Shown in pieces: positions 16,869 through 26,084 of a stretch of DNA of 64,000 nt. Both the position numbers and the translations under genes were made by a program. The notes under the pieces were generated by a model. The model was not told where the DNA came from. It saw only the letters and a list, made by a program, of their open reading frames with translations, and made no database searches. The DNA is from Natrinema hispanicum (lineage in GTDB: Archaea; Halobacteriota; Halobacteria; Halobacteriales; Natrialbaceae): assembly GCF_900111485.1 (NCBI RefSeq), contig NZ_FOIC01000014.1, positions 1 through 64,000 of the forward strand, written 5' to 3'. The first letter of the stretch is position 1; each line of letters opens with the position of its first letter.

Positions 16869-17753
16869 ATGACTGATCGCGATTCTAACTTTGAAGAGCT
16901 TCGTCCGACCGGCGAAGCGTCGCATATTCCAGATGAGACACTCAGCGAGGATGATGACGGTGAACCTGATCGACAGCGTGCTGAGACGGCGACGGCTGGA
17001 TATCCGGGTACTCCAACAGAAACAGATACCGAGTGTCGGTCCTGTGGGGCATCGATTCCAGCCGACCGAACCAAATGCCTGTTCTGTCTCACTAACAATC
17101 TCGAAGACTGCTCTTCTGAGACAGACACACCAGCAACAGAGTGGACACTCCTCGGCGTCGTCCACATGCTTGTCGAGTCGTCGACGTTCTACGGCGCTGT
17201 CGCGAAAGGCGCAGCCGCTGCGACACTTCTTGCCTCGAGTGCGACGGAATCGATTGTTGACGACTGCACGATCATCTACGATCTCGAGGACGAGCCTGCA
17301 GCCCAATTGACCGATCGGTGGCCTGTACTACCCGCTGCAGTACGGATCTCATCTCCTGACGGTGAGCAGCTTTTCGCAGCGGCCCATGATCGAACATCGT
17401 GGACTGACCAATCAGCGGTGGATAGCGACTGCGAATCAACAACCTATCTCTACGACGAAGGTGGGATTGCTATTCGCAACGAGCAGCGACTTGCGACGCT
17501 GCTCGACAATGCCAGCGATGATGCGTGGCTAGTCCCCGCAATTGCTCTCCAGCAGACACCTGACGAGTGTGAACCCGAGTGTCAGGACAGAGTTATTCCG
17601 ACCAAAGAACGCCTCGAGTGTCACCAGTGCGGACGCACAACCGAGCATCGATTCAGCGATCATGAATCAGTTCCCGACGAAACCTGGACCGGCAACGCAA
17701 TCTGGGAGTGCCAGGTCTGCGGGACGCCACGCTATGGGCCAAGTCCAGAATGA
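16869..17753 (+). CDS. zinc-ribbon protein of unknown function
   Basis: A 294-residue acidic protein with a zinc site near residues 57-77 (CRSCGAS...CLFC), a central globular part containing LLGVVHMLVESSTFYGAVAKGAAAA, and a C-terminal zinc ribbon (CHQCGRTTEH...WECQVCGTPRYGP). Two separate zinc sites flanking one domain suggest a nucleic-acid-associated adaptor. I do not recognise the central domain. It is a single gene with the 16386 and 16647 zinc proteins just upstream, so three zinc proteins lie in a row. Confidence 0.6.
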   Translation: MTDRDSNFEELRPTGEASHIPDETLSEDDDGEPDRQRAETATAGYPGTPTETDTECRSCGASIPADRTKCLFCLTNNLEDCSSETDTPATEWTLLGVVHMLVESSTFYGAVAKGAAAATLLASSATESIVDDCTIIYDLEDEPAAQLTDRWPVLPAAVRISSPDGEQLFAAAHDRTSWTDQSAVDSDCESTTYLYDEGGIAIRNEQRLATLLDNASDDAWLVPAIALQQTPDECEPECQDRVIPTKERLECHQCGRTTEHRFSDHESVPDETWTGNAIWECQVCGTPRYGPSPE

Positions 17754-17776
17754 AACTGAGAGACAGATATACCAAG

Positions 17777-18130
17777 TTAAACCGTGTCAAACGAGCTGAT
17801 CACGTCACTCGTCGAATACGTCTCGACTAGGTTCTGTTCGTCGAAGTCAGAATCGTCACTCCAGATAGCAGCATCACTGGCAATCGCACACGCGAGGTAC
17901 AACACATCGTCAGGATCAGTATCTCCGATTTCCGCTTCTGCTGTTTCGATAGCCGGATAGAAGTCGTCGGCAGGAACGACCTCAATGTACTGGAACAAGA
18001 GGTCGATGAGTTGTGCTACTCGCTCCGGCTTCATTCCGGATTTCTCTACGATCAGTTCTTCATAATTCCTGATTTCGTCATAAACAAAGGCGGGTGTCAA
18101 GAGCTCTGGTAGTTGGATAGCGTGACTATA
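17777..18130 (-). pseudogene. 3' fragment of a PIN-domain gene
   Basis: The frame encodes the C-terminal two thirds of a PIN domain: LLTPAFVYDEIRNYEELI, then GDTDPDDVLYLACAIASDAAIWSDDSDF, the acidic metal-binding half. The N-terminal strand with the first catalytic Asp is absent, because the frame enters the IS66 remnant at about 18130, where the reading continues only by chance to 18178. Probably inactive. Confidence 0.7.
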
Positions 18131-19608
18131 ATTCACTACTCGGTGATGCCTCTCTCCCTGAGCTGAGTTCTTCTCCACCGAGAATAGACTGGAGCTGTTC
18201 GGGCGGATCTAGTCCTCGCCGTTTCCACGTGGCCAACATGGTCGTGATCGTCTCGTGAATCTGGACCCCTTCGGCTGAGCGGAGGGTCCGGAACATCTTC
18301 CGCAGCACAACTTGCTCGCGCAGAGCGCGCTCTGCGCGATTATTCGTCGACTCGACGTCTGGCTCTGTAACGAACGTCAGCCAGTGCCCTAACCCGTTCC
18401 TGATCTTCTCGATCAGCTTCTTGACCTCCTGTGCCTCGTAGTCTTCCCTGATCAGCCCTTCCAGATGTAACGACGCCTCCGCCCGCTTTTGCTCGCGGGC
18501 GGAGGCGGACGGATCCTCCTCGTCGAACGCCGTTAAATCGTCGTGGAGAGCGTGTAACTCCGCAGACAATCTCTCTGCTTCCTCGTACCGCTCAGCAACG
18601 TACTCCGCCTCCCGCAACAGATGTGCCCAACACCGCTGGAGCTTCGTGTGATAGCTCGGATACGCTGACCAACCGTCACAGCTGAGCGTCGAGTCCTCGG
18701 CGAAGTCCTCGCCGAGGACGTCCTCTAACACCTGGCTTCCACGACTCTCATCAACCCAGAACAGCACTTCTTCGTCAGTAACGAACGTCCACGCCCAGTG
18801 TTGCTCTCCGTCAACAGGAAAGCCCGTTTCATCGCAGTAGACGACGTCACTTTCCTGAATACGGGCTTTGACATCGTCATACGCGGGTCGCAGCCGGTCT
18901 GCGACCCCTTGGTCAGGTTGTAGATCGTCCGATGAGAGATGGGTGTATCGAGCTCCCAGTCAAACAGCTCCGCCTGTTTGCGGTTCGGCAGTCGCTGATG
19001 GAATCTGCCGAGGGCGGTTTGGGCCATGATATTTGGCCCAAACCGCCCGGTTTCCGGGCAGTCAGGATGTTCAGCAACGACTTCGTTTCCACAGGAACAG
19101 CGGTGTTTGCCGAGTTCGTACTCGACGACAGTGGTTGGAATAGGGAGGGGGATGTCGATATCGTCCGTGAGACGTAGCTGTCCGGGTTAGAGAGGATTTG
19201 CTCACAGTCTGGGCAATATCCCTGATCGGCTCGAATAGTCTCCTCTGGTTCCGGAAGCAGTCGAGTTGTTCCTTCGTGACCTTCGTCACGTTCTAGAGGG
19301 GAGTCGCTGGCGGCGACGCTGACGCCGCCAGCGTCGTCCCCTTGGTCTTCGTCCTCTTCCTCGTCGCTGTCATCGTTGCCAGGTGTTCCAGCTGTACCAC
19401 CCTGCTTACTGGGTGGTGTGTTTGGGTTTTCGTACCGCTTGAGGCGAGTCTCAAGTACCTCTATCTGCTGTTGCTGTGCAGCGAGTTGGCGATGGAGAAG
19501 ACGGTTCTCGAGCTTTTGAATTACGAGTTGCTGGCGGAGATGCGTACTGTCCTCGGTGCGGATCGCGGAATCTATCGATTCCGGCGATCCGCCAATCCCC
19601 AGCGACAC
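18126..19608 (-). pseudogene. IS66-type transposase with two frameshifts
   Basis: Three consecutive frames on the minus strand add up to one IS66-family transposase. The N-terminal part has a leucine-zipper-like helix and PPSKQGG (19608 to about 19180). The middle zinc-ribbon part (HRCSCGNEV) with GRFGPNIMAQTALGRFH follows in another frame to about 18905. The catalytic C-terminus (LSCDGWSAYPSY, ERALREQVVLRK) returns in a third frame. At least two indels separate them, near 19175 and 18905, so it is dead. I found no terminal inverted repeats, and both flanking genes are truncated, which points to deletion around the element. Confidence 0.8.
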
Positions 19609-19614
19609 ACTTGG

Positions 19615-19815
19615 TTCACCATTGAGAGACCATTCATGAGACTACTACGAAATCGGTCTGACGGCAAATCGCTATCCAACTACAACAAAGATACGCCCAA
19701 GGACGTAATCAGCGACCGTATGGACGTGAGTAGAGAAGTGCTGGATAAGCACTACAATAAACAGTCCAAGGATGAACAAATGAAGACGCGACGGAGGCTC
19801 CTCGAAGATCTGTAG
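19615..19815 (+). pseudogene. 3' remnant of a tyrosine integrase
   Basis: The last about 60 codons (KDVISDRMDVSREVLDKHY, then RRRLLEDL) resemble the C-terminal tail of haloarchaeal XerC/D-type integrases, where the catalytic Tyr of xxxHYxx lies. The rest of the gene is lost at the IS66 junction. It marks a former integrative element or plasmid. A short independent start at 19636 is possible but unlikely to be functional. Confidence 0.6.
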
Positions 19816-19864
19816 ACTACTAAAATCCGATAGATGCATATACCATAAAATAACTTATCAATCC

Positions 19865-20212
19865 ATGGAAGACTATACAGTCTCTGGGATTGCTCTGGTT
19901 ATTGTTGGGGTGTTACTTATTGTCATTGGAGGAGGCACTGCATTTGCCGGAATGAACAAAATGGATGCCGAAGAGGATTGGGAGAAATCAAACACTGAAT
20001 CGCATTGCTATACGTATGTGAATTCAGACATCGATGTGGAAAACGATTCAGAAGAAGAGATAGAACAGAAGATGCGGGAAGGCAGGGAACGGGAATGTTT
20101 TGAATTACAACCTCAAGAGAATCCCTATTCCGGTGGAGAACAGGATATTACTATCGGAATTGGTATCGCAATTATCGGCGGGGTATCAACGTACTTCGGG
20201 AACAAAAGATAG
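19865..20212 (+). CDS. small membrane protein with extracytoplasmic loop
   Basis: A 115-residue protein with a membrane segment near residues 7-30 (IALVIVGVLLIVIGGGTAF) and one near 95-112 (ITIGIGIAIIGGVSTYF), joined by an acidic loop with two cysteines. AT-rich codon use differs from the surrounding genes. No family is recognised. Confidence 0.55.
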   Translation: MEDYTVSGIALVIVGVLLIVIGGGTAFAGMNKMDAEEDWEKSNTESHCYTYVNSDIDVENDSEEEIEQKMREGRERECFELQPQENPYSGGEQDITIGIGIAIIGGVSTYFGNKR

Positions 20213-20253
20213 GATATTACTACAAATAATATTATCCATACTTTCTGTTTCAG

Positions 20254-20529
20254 CTAACCCGTCTGAGCAAACGAAACCGAGTGTCCACCGACTTCTTCGT
20301 AGAAGTTCACGCCAGTAACCGTTTGTTCCCCCTCATACTCGAGGAGTTCCGTCTCACAGGCTTCGCAATGGATCTCAACACGATCTCCACCCCTTTTCTT
20401 TTTCAGGGAACGACGTTCACCACACTCTGGACACTTCCCACGGATAGATTCGACTTCTAACTCATCTTCAGAGAAGAATTGTTCAGGTACTCCGGTACCC
20501 TTACCAGTTCCATCTACACCAAAGAGCAT
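20254..20529 (-). CDS. zinc-ribbon small protein
   Basis: A 91-residue protein with CPECGERRSLKKKRGG and HCEACETELLEYEGE, a typical zinc ribbon. It starts at ATG 20529. Its function is unknown; it is isolated between two small membrane-protein genes on the other strand. Confidence 0.6.
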   Translation of the reverse strand: MLFGVDGTGKGTGVPEQFFSEDELEVESIRGKCPECGERRSLKKKRGGDRVEIHCEACETELLEYEGEQTVTGVNFYEEVGGHSVSFAQTG

Positions 20530-20661
20530 ATCATAGAATCGGTCACCGCTTTATTGGACTCCGTAGTGAGTGGTCAGTACAGAGCGTGCGTGTATCAGTT
20601 GGCACTCGTCAGAGCCTTGGTTTACAGAATGATTATAATTCAGGATACCTAACCAAACAGT

Positions 20662-20859
20662 ATGTCCGCGCTTCGATCTGCCCTTTTCGATTGGAACCTG
20701 AATCGAGTGGTGAGAGTTGCTGTGAGCGGTATCGCAGTCTTCCTCGCAATTCGACTCACGGATGGGTTACTGGTCGGACTCGGAGTAGCAGTCGCACTGG
20801 CTCTGGTACTTGATGTTCCGTGGTGGATGTACGACCGATACGCGCAGTCAGACAAGTGA
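20662..20859 (+). CDS. small membrane protein
   Basis: A 65-residue protein with one or two membrane segments (VRVAVSGIAVFLAIRLTDGLLVGLGVAVALALVLDV), an N-terminal basic amphipathic start and a charged C-terminus. No family is recognised. Confidence 0.5.
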   Translation: MSALRSALFDWNLNRVVRVAVSGIAVFLAIRLTDGLLVGLGVAVALALVLDVPWWMYDRYAQSDK

Positions 20860-21183
20860 TGTATTCGCACACCTACTGACCGGCTGATTCAATCAAAGGG
20901 AGTTGAAGCAAATCACCTGCGAATCTTTCTATAACACTCTCCCAACCAGTAACTCCACTCGAGGCAGAGGTGCGAGTCTCCGAAGGCACTCGCGGTCTTT
21001 CGAAGCCATCGACGAGTCGAGCGACCTGATGACCGCTGTCGATGCTACTACCGGTCCGGATCGTTCTCCTCCGTGAGACAGGTGCGTTCCAGCAGTGATT
21101 TTGTGCGCCGGTAATGGGTGCCGGCGCACTGGGTAAGACCAGGCGAACACTGATCAGAGCGTCGGCGCAGTGAGGTATCCGAG
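20860..21183. other. gene-free interval with a hairpin
   Basis: No supported gene is seen in these 324 bp. Near the right end lies the hairpin at 21103-21129 that recurs before two other genes in the window. Confidence 0.5.
21103..21129 (+). promoter_or_regulatory. recurrent GTGCGCCGG hairpin, copy A
   Basis: After a short T-run comes gtgcgccgg-(7)-tgccggcgcac with loop taatggg. Nearly the same element is at 25300-25326 and a variant is at 31107-31131; each precedes a plus-strand gene. Here the start codon is 55 bp downstream. Confidence 0.65.
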
Positions 21184-21684
21184 ATGCATATGTTAATTTA
21201 CGCACTGGTAGAGGCATCGACAGCAGAAGAGGCACTGTCAACCGGAAAGACCGTGTTCGATCGACTGGTTGGCGCAGAGCCGCATTCCTGTGCGGTGTTC
21301 GACTACTACGTCACCTTCGACGAAGAGGAGACAACAGTGGCTGGAAAAGCACGGTGGGGCGATCTACCGACAGCTGCACCCGTTACGTCCGACGAAGGTG
21401 AAGAACTCCTCGAGCGGGCCTGGAAGACTACAACGGAAACGTTCCAACGAAATCTGGACCGGGTGAAGCAAGCACTCGAGGAACGCAACGACGACGAGAT
21501 CATGCGCGACGAGGGCCTTGCTCGGCACGCTTTCCAGCAGGTCGGTGCCTCCCGTGGCCCGTCGATCTGCTTGTATGATCAGCACGCGGCAGGCATCCGT
21601 CATCGCAGACACCTCGATCGCCTCCTCGAGGAGACTGACGAGCGCGAGACGTGCTGGATCGTGCCGGCAGACGTCCATTTCTGA
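21184..21684 (+). CDS. haloarchaeal plasmid-type protein of unknown function
   Basis: A 166-residue protein, alpha/beta at the N-terminus (MLIYALVEASTAEEALSTGKTVFDRL) and charged toward the end. ATGs at 21184 and 21190 are both possible. The next gene follows 6 bp after its stop, so the two form an operon. Both lie behind the recurrent hairpin at 21103. I recognise no catalytic motif. Confidence 0.6.
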   Translation: MHMLIYALVEASTAEEALSTGKTVFDRLVGAEPHSCAVFDYYVTFDEEETTVAGKARWGDLPTAAPVTSDEGEELLERAWKTTTETFQRNLDRVKQALEERNDDEIMRDEGLARHAFQQVGASRGPSICLYDQHAAGIRHRRHLDRLLEETDERETCWIVPADVHF

Positions 21685-21690
21685 GTAATC

Positions 21691-22056
21691 ATGCCTCGAA
21701 TCACGAACTGGACACGAGAGAGTCGAACACCCACGCTAGCATATCGAAACACAGTGACTGAAGCGCGAGCCATCCTGCATCGTGCCCCGGACTCCTACGC
21801 GTACAAGTGGCGGGCAGCGATCCTCGTCGACGGCTATCCAGTGTGGTCGCAAGGCTTCGAGACAAAAGAAGCAACGAGCGTTCGGGATGCACTTCGGGAC
21901 AGACCAGCCCCCGAACTCGCTTGTCCGGAGTGTCCGAACGACGACGTCATCGTCGGCCAGAAATCTGCGGATGGTGCGAAGGTCAAACGATGGTTCGACT
22001 GTCCTGACTGTGGCTACGAAGCTCCCTCGAAAATCGTCTATGGCGCAGAACGCTAA
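21691..22056 (+). CDS. zinc-ribbon protein, second gene of the operon
   Basis: A 121-residue protein with a C-terminal zinc ribbon (ELACPECPNDDVIV and WFDCPDCGYEAPS) behind a small N-terminal domain (YKWRAAILVDGYPVWSQGFETKEA). The ribbon resembles those of transcription-elongation or polymerase-associated factors, but the N-terminal domain is unfamiliar. It is co-transcribed with the 21184 gene. Confidence 0.6.
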   Translation: MPRITNWTRESRTPTLAYRNTVTEARAILHRAPDSYAYKWRAAILVDGYPVWSQGFETKEATSVRDALRDRPAPELACPECPNDDVIVGQKSADGAKVKRWFDCPDCGYEAPSKIVYGAER

Positions 22057-22139
22057 CAGCTGGTGAGAGCGAGAGAGCAAGCTAATCGTTCAGAGCAATC
22101 ATGTGTCTCGAGGAGCAGTCGCAGTTCAATTAGTCGTCG

Positions 22140-22427
22140 TTACTTCGCGTCTTCGATCAACTGTTCGAAACCCCCTACCCTCCTGTACTCGTCTCTATGA
22201 GCGAGTGCGGCTTGCCCCTTTGGTGTGATTTCGTATAGCCCAGACCGTTCTTTGGGTCCGATCTTGCGTACGAGACCATAATCTGCAAGCACCGGTAGCC
22301 GAGTATTGATGTTCTGCCGACTCTTCCCCGTGTGCGACTCGAGATTCGATGCAACGTTGCGTCCCGTCTCCTCGAGTGCCTCGAGGATCAAGAAGTCTGT
22401 TGGGCGTCGAAGTCTCATTATCGCCAT
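22140..22427 (-). CDS. winged-helix transcriptional regulator
   Basis: A protein of about 95 residues with a haloarchaeal ArsR/MarR-like winged helix: MRLRRPTDFLILEALEETGRN, then SRQNINTRLPVLADYGLVRKIG and a wing ending SGLYEIT. Family members begin near MRLRRPTD, so the ATG at 22427 or 22418 is preferred to the TTG at 22451. It is a stand-alone gene; the target is unknown. Confidence 0.7.
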   Translation of the reverse strand: MAIMRLRRPTDFLILEALEETGRNVASNLESHTGKSRQNINTRLPVLADYGLVRKIGPKERSGLYEITPKGQAALAHRDEYRRVGGFEQLIEDAK

Positions 22428-22644
22428 TCCCCATCCATTGTTGGTGATCAATATCGTGATTTTATATTAATAATGGCCATTCTCTGACAGTATTCAAGAC
22501 AGGTGCTTTCACGACTGAGAAAGATCCTACGAGGATGTTCGCTGTTGATCCTACTCAGCGTGAAACAATACAGTCACTACACATGCATATTGAACAGATG
22601 TTAGTCACCGCACATTTATGCAGTCACACCGAAAAGGGTCAAAT

Positions 22645-22737
22645 ATGACTAAACAACAGAAGGAACAACTTGGGATTATAGCAGGGATTCTCGGCATCCT
22701 CGGGTCGTTATTAGTTATTTATCTCGGTATCGTGTGA
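22645..22737 (+). CDS. 30-residue single-span membrane peptide
   Basis: MTKQQKEQ is followed by LGIIAGILGILGSLLVIYL, one membrane segment, then TGA. The basic, soluble start and the clear hydrophobic helix make it plausible as a real mini-protein, but codon evidence is weak at this length. Confidence 0.4.
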   Translation: MTKQQKEQLGIIAGILGILGSLLVIYLGIV

Positions 22738-22862
22738 TAACCTCTCGCTGATTCTCCGCCTGTTAGAAGTCCGGTAACTCGGTATCTGTATACCCTGTAC
22801 TTACCGTAGCAAGTGGTCATCTCTCACTTGCGGAAAAAGCTATAGAGCAATACAGTTTTTCA

Positions 22863-22884
22863 TGCCTCAACAGGGGTAGAGGCA
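22863..22884 (+). promoter_or_regulatory. hairpin around a G-rich SD-like loop, copy 1
   Basis: The arms tgcctc and gaggca (6 bp, perfect) enclose aacaggggta, and the ATG is 7 bp downstream at 22892. The same layout occurs at 30587-30610. The right arm holds the only purine-rich SD-like sequence, so folding could hide it from ribosomes. Confidence 0.55.
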
Positions 22885-22891
22885 ACATCCA

Positions 22892-23119
22892 ATGGGCGAC
22901 ACGCCAGAATACTCCCAAGACTCGAGCGACCTCTCACCAGCACAGCGGCTCGAAGCACCGAACACACGGCTCATCGACGCCAGCATCGCGACGATCAACG
23001 ATATGGACACGCTGCGAGCCTGCATCGCCTACGAAAACCAACACCAACAACGTGTCCCGATCCTCCGCCAACTCGAGAAGCGGGCTATCGAACTCCGCTC
23101 ACAGGACGATGATGACTAA
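22892..23119 (+). CDS. small haloarchaeal protein of unknown function
   Basis: A 75-residue acidic helical protein (PAQRLEAPNTRLIDASIA, then LRACIAYENQHQQRVPILRQLEKR). Similar short proteins occur on haloarchaeal plasmids. Its start is set by the ATG behind the hairpin at 22863-22884. No function can be assigned. Confidence 0.6.
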   Translation: MGDTPEYSQDSSDLSPAQRLEAPNTRLIDASIATINDMDTLRACIAYENQHQQRVPILRQLEKRAIELRSQDDDD

Positions 23120-23210
23120 TTCGACACTGCCAGTATCAGATTGCAGAACGACCGGGAGGAACCCTGCCAATTCCTTGCTCTGCACGTGGTGCCACAAAAG
23201 CCGTTAGCAG

Positions 23211-23624
23211 TCATCCCTGTACTTCTGTCCCTGCTCGGAAACTCGTGAGGTCGTCGATACGCTCTTCGAGTGCCTCGATCTCCTGTCGCAGTTCCTTAGC
23301 CTCTGCCTCCTCGCTGGCAGCAAGTCGGTCCTTCAAGCCCTGGAGGCGCGACTCCTTGACGTCGTCGTCAACCTCCGCCTTTCGAACGTACTCGCTCTCA
23401 TCGATCTCGTAGACATCGGACTCGGTGAGCGTCGTCACGTCGAGTGCTTCGTCGACCTTCTGGCGATCAACACTCATGACGCGCTCATGGTCGATCCCTT
23501 CCGCCTCGAGCATCGAGAGGACTTTCTCGTCGTCTTTGAGCGAGCGATTACGACGACTCGTGCGCTGGACTGAGCCGTACTGGCCGGCAACAGGCCGGTC
23601 GTGATGAAGCCGTGAGAGAAGCAC
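23211..23624 (-). CDS. coiled-coil protein, downstream gene of a pair
   Basis: A 137-residue protein ending in a clear coiled coil (LKDRLAASEEAEAKELRQEI and onward). A possible small alpha/beta domain precedes it (VLSMLEAEGIDHERVMSVD). The start is GTG 23624, with aggaggt 9 bp upstream; that ribosome site overlaps the stop codon of the previous gene, so the pair is translationally coupled. No family is recognised. Confidence 0.6.
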   Translation of the reverse strand: MLLSRLHHDRPVAGQYGSVQRTSRRNRSLKDDEKVLSMLEAEGIDHERVMSVDRQKVDEALDVTTLTESDVYEIDESEYVRKAEVDDDVKESRLQGLKDRLAASEEAEAKELRQEIEALEERIDDLTSFRAGTEVQG

Positions 23625-23636
23625 ATCGGCGACCTC

Positions 23637-24188
23637 CTAGCGAAAGTCGTTAGCATCACGCTGGACATCCGACAGCAGCGTGTAGAGATTTACGAGGGTG
23701 GCCGTCTCCAAGTCAGGGAGATCGGTTACGTCGTGGCGCTCGAGTGCATCGATCAGCAGCAAGGCATCCGAGTAGACGTCCAGACCGTCAGGTTCGGTGC
23801 GGTCGTCGTCATTGCTGTCTGGTTCGTGTGCTGTGTCGGCCAGTTGGGTCGTCGTCGGCCCGTCTGTCTCAGCGATCACACCCGCATCCTCGTCAATCTC
23901 GAAGCGGGGATGGACGCTCAACACCGCTGGATACGGGTCAGCATCTGGCGGGAGCCGGTCGAGATCGAACCCATCGTTCGCGGTCTGTATCTGATGGTAG
24001 AGTGTCTCAAATTGATCGCGCTGGAGCGGACGCTTCTCGTTGGATTCGTCAAACTGGACGATAACGCGGTGTTCCTGGATATCTGTGATGTGGATGCGGG
24101 AGTGCGACAACGGTGTGATCAGTGTCGCGTCCGCCGGCAGCTCATCCAGATGCTCGAGAAGCGTGTGCCAACTGACGCTGAATGGCAT
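23637..24188 (-). CDS. haloarchaeal protein of unknown function, upstream gene of a pair
   Basis: A 183-residue acidic protein. The N-terminal half (SWHTLLEHLDELPADATLITPL, HRVIVQFDE) looks like a compact beta-rich domain; the C-terminal part is helical (LLLIDALERHDVTDLPDLET). I see no catalytic motif. It is coupled to the 23211 gene. Confidence 0.6.
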   Translation of the reverse strand: MPFSVSWHTLLEHLDELPADATLITPLSHSRIHITDIQEHRVIVQFDESNEKRPLQRDQFETLYHQIQTANDGFDLDRLPPDADPYPAVLSVHPRFEIDEDAGVIAETDGPTTTQLADTAHEPDSNDDDRTEPDGLDVYSDALLLIDALERHDVTDLPDLETATLVNLYTLLSDVQRDANDFR

Positions 24189-24332
24189 ACAGAGAAGTTA
24201 CGCGCCGTCCCGACTAAACCTTGCTCTCGACGGGTATCAGAGAACTCTCCCACTGGTTTGATCCATCTGTTTTCACAGAGAGTTTGACTGTAATTGTATC
24301 TAGGGAACGAACCATCTAACAGTCCGTGCGAC

Positions 24333-25073
24333 TCAGAATGGAGTCCGGATTCCGACCCCGTTCGAAATCTCCCACTCGAGTTGCTGCTCCTCTGCGCTCG
24401 TGAACGATACCTTACAAGCACCGAGGAGTGTCACGGTACCGGCATGAAAACCCTCCCAGCGGGATCGGTAACGGACATTATCTGCGAGCCCTGCGTTGTA
24501 ATACCCATCCGGAATTGTTACCACTTCACCCGCCACGTCAACGTGACCTCCACTCGTCGAGATTGAGCGGTTCGTTGAGAGGTTGTCATTATGCTTCACT
24601 GAGATCCCCTGCTCAAGCCGCGTGAACGCTAGCTCTTTTTTATAATGGCCCCACGGATCGACCTCATAGTTCTTCTTGAGGAGTCGACCAGCGCTCCAGA
24701 GCCGTAGACGGTAACGTGTTTCGTCAAGACGGTGAACAAGAATGGCAGCATCCTGGACGGCGAATCGACGATCCGGAACGATCACCTCCTGACGTGTGTA
24801 GGCGCCCACAAAGTCTCCAGCGAGCGATTTGGTCTCCAGCCCCGGGATCGCAACCTCATCGTAGGCCTCTCGCATTCGGTTGACGTACGTGGTGAACTGG
24901 TTTGGGGGGACAAAGACGTCATCATCGGGCGAAGAGAGATCGATCGTATTGGACCAACCACCGCCAACTTTAGTGCGAACGGACCCAGCGCCCAGACAGC
25001 CAGACATCGCCGCTAGTGATACGGTTGTGGCTGTTGCACCAATTCGACGAAGGAAGCGCCGTCGGGAGGGCAT
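24333..25073 (-). CDS. Tat-dependent lipoprotein
   Basis: A 246-residue protein starting MPSRRRFLRRIGATATT, a twin-arginine signal, followed by a hydrophobic stretch and lipobox AAMSGC. It should therefore be exported folded and lipid-anchored. The mature part is beta-rich without a recognised family. It is a lone gene; 24189-24332 downstream holds no gene. Confidence 0.75.
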   Translation of the reverse strand: MPSRRRFLRRIGATATTVSLAAMSGCLGAGSVRTKVGGGWSNTIDLSSPDDDVFVPPNQFTTYVNRMREAYDEVAIPGLETKSLAGDFVGAYTRQEVIVPDRRFAVQDAAILVHRLDETRYRLRLWSAGRLLKKNYEVDPWGHYKKELAFTRLEQGISVKHNDNLSTNRSISTSGGHVDVAGEVVTIPDGYYNAGLADNVRYRSRWEGFHAGTVTLLGACKVSFTSAEEQQLEWEISNGVGIRTPF

Positions 25074-25299
25074 ATTTTAGACTGATCTTACGCAATTATA
25101 TAATCTTTCTATACTTGTCATTCTGCATATTTTAGTATAGCAAGTAGGTGATCAACCTGACGACTTTCTCTAAGGATAGAACGTCTCGAGCAGGGTAAGC
25201 CCAACACCATGGACGAACTCGTAGACGTATCCAACCTGGTACGGAGAGTCGAGGTAGCCGTACTTAGACGCCAGAGCACCCCATCCGCAGGAGTTGTTT

Positions 25300-25326
25300 G
25301 TGCGCCGGTGATGGGCGCCGGCGCAC
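25300..25326 (+). promoter_or_regulatory. recurrent GTGCGCCGG hairpin, copy B
   Basis: After a T-rich stretch comes gtgcgccgg-(7)-cgccggcgcac with loop tgatggg, 22 bp before the ATG at 25349. It differs from copy A at only a few positions. Confidence 0.65.
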
Positions 25327-25348
25327 TCGCGCCGGAGAGGAGAGATCG

Positions 25349-25906
25349 ATGTCAACCCGAAGTCAACTCCGATTTGTCCACCGAAACGAGTCTGCAGCAG
25401 AACAGGATTCAACCAACCGCATCGCACAGGTCTACCGGCATTCCGACGGTTATCCTGAGAGTGTCCTCCAAGACCTCGCTCGACTCAAACAACTGCTCGA
25501 AAAGACACGAACGGAACGTGGTCCCAGCTACGCCGCCGCGCAGTTCATCTTCCTCGGGACCCTCTCGAGTATGAGCCTCTACGTGAACGAAGGGCGTGAG
25601 CGAAGCATTCGCGCTGATCAACCGGGTGATTTGCTGGACCCGTCGAACATGGCGCATCTCGAGCAACCGTTATTCCTGCTTGGCCACGGCGTTGAGAATC
25701 CTGCCACTGGCATTCACGGTGACGAAGAGTATCTCTACATCGTCGAACTGCCAACGCGAACCCCATTCGATGAACCGGCAGAGTGGACCGTCAAGGTGAG
25801 CGACCACGCCGGCTTTCCGCGGTGGGACGGGCCGACAGACAGCGCGTTCGAGCAAACCTCATGGCAGTTTCATGGACTGCTGGAAACAGCTCTCGAGAAA
25901 CTGTAG
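25349..25906 (+). CDS. haloarchaeal plasmid-type protein of unknown function
   Basis: A 185-residue protein. The ATG at 25349 (MSTRSQLRFVHRNESAAE) follows a gagagga site and the recurrent hairpin; an earlier in-frame start at 25298 lies inside that hairpin. Two helices (YPESVLQDLARLKQLLE, PSYAAAQFIFLGTLSSMSL) precede a beta-rich C-terminal part (EEYLYIVELPTRTPF). I recognise no family. It resembles the 21184 protein only in context. Confidence 0.6.
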   Translation: MSTRSQLRFVHRNESAAEQDSTNRIAQVYRHSDGYPESVLQDLARLKQLLEKTRTERGPSYAAAQFIFLGTLSSMSLYVNEGRERSIRADQPGDLLDPSNMAHLEQPLFLLGHGVENPATGIHGDEEYLYIVELPTRTPFDEPAEWTVKVSDHAGFPRWDGPTDSAFEQTSWQFHGLLETALEKL

Positions 25907-26084
25907 GCCGAATTTGCGGAACGATTGTTGGCTCAGCTCACGCCACTGACAACGAGGAGCCCAATGATTAACGACTCTCCAACTGCTCGAGTCTGGAGTC
26001 TTTTGTGAGCCCCACTGAGGGGTGGAGGTCTTCTCGAGTTCAGTTCGATTCGGTTCGATTCGACTCGGGAAGCAGTGATCGAAT

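Noticed and set aside
19342-19620. Plus-strand frame opposite the IS66 N-terminus
   Set aside because: It is the antisense of the transposase coding strand; only the part after 19615 reads as integrase tail.
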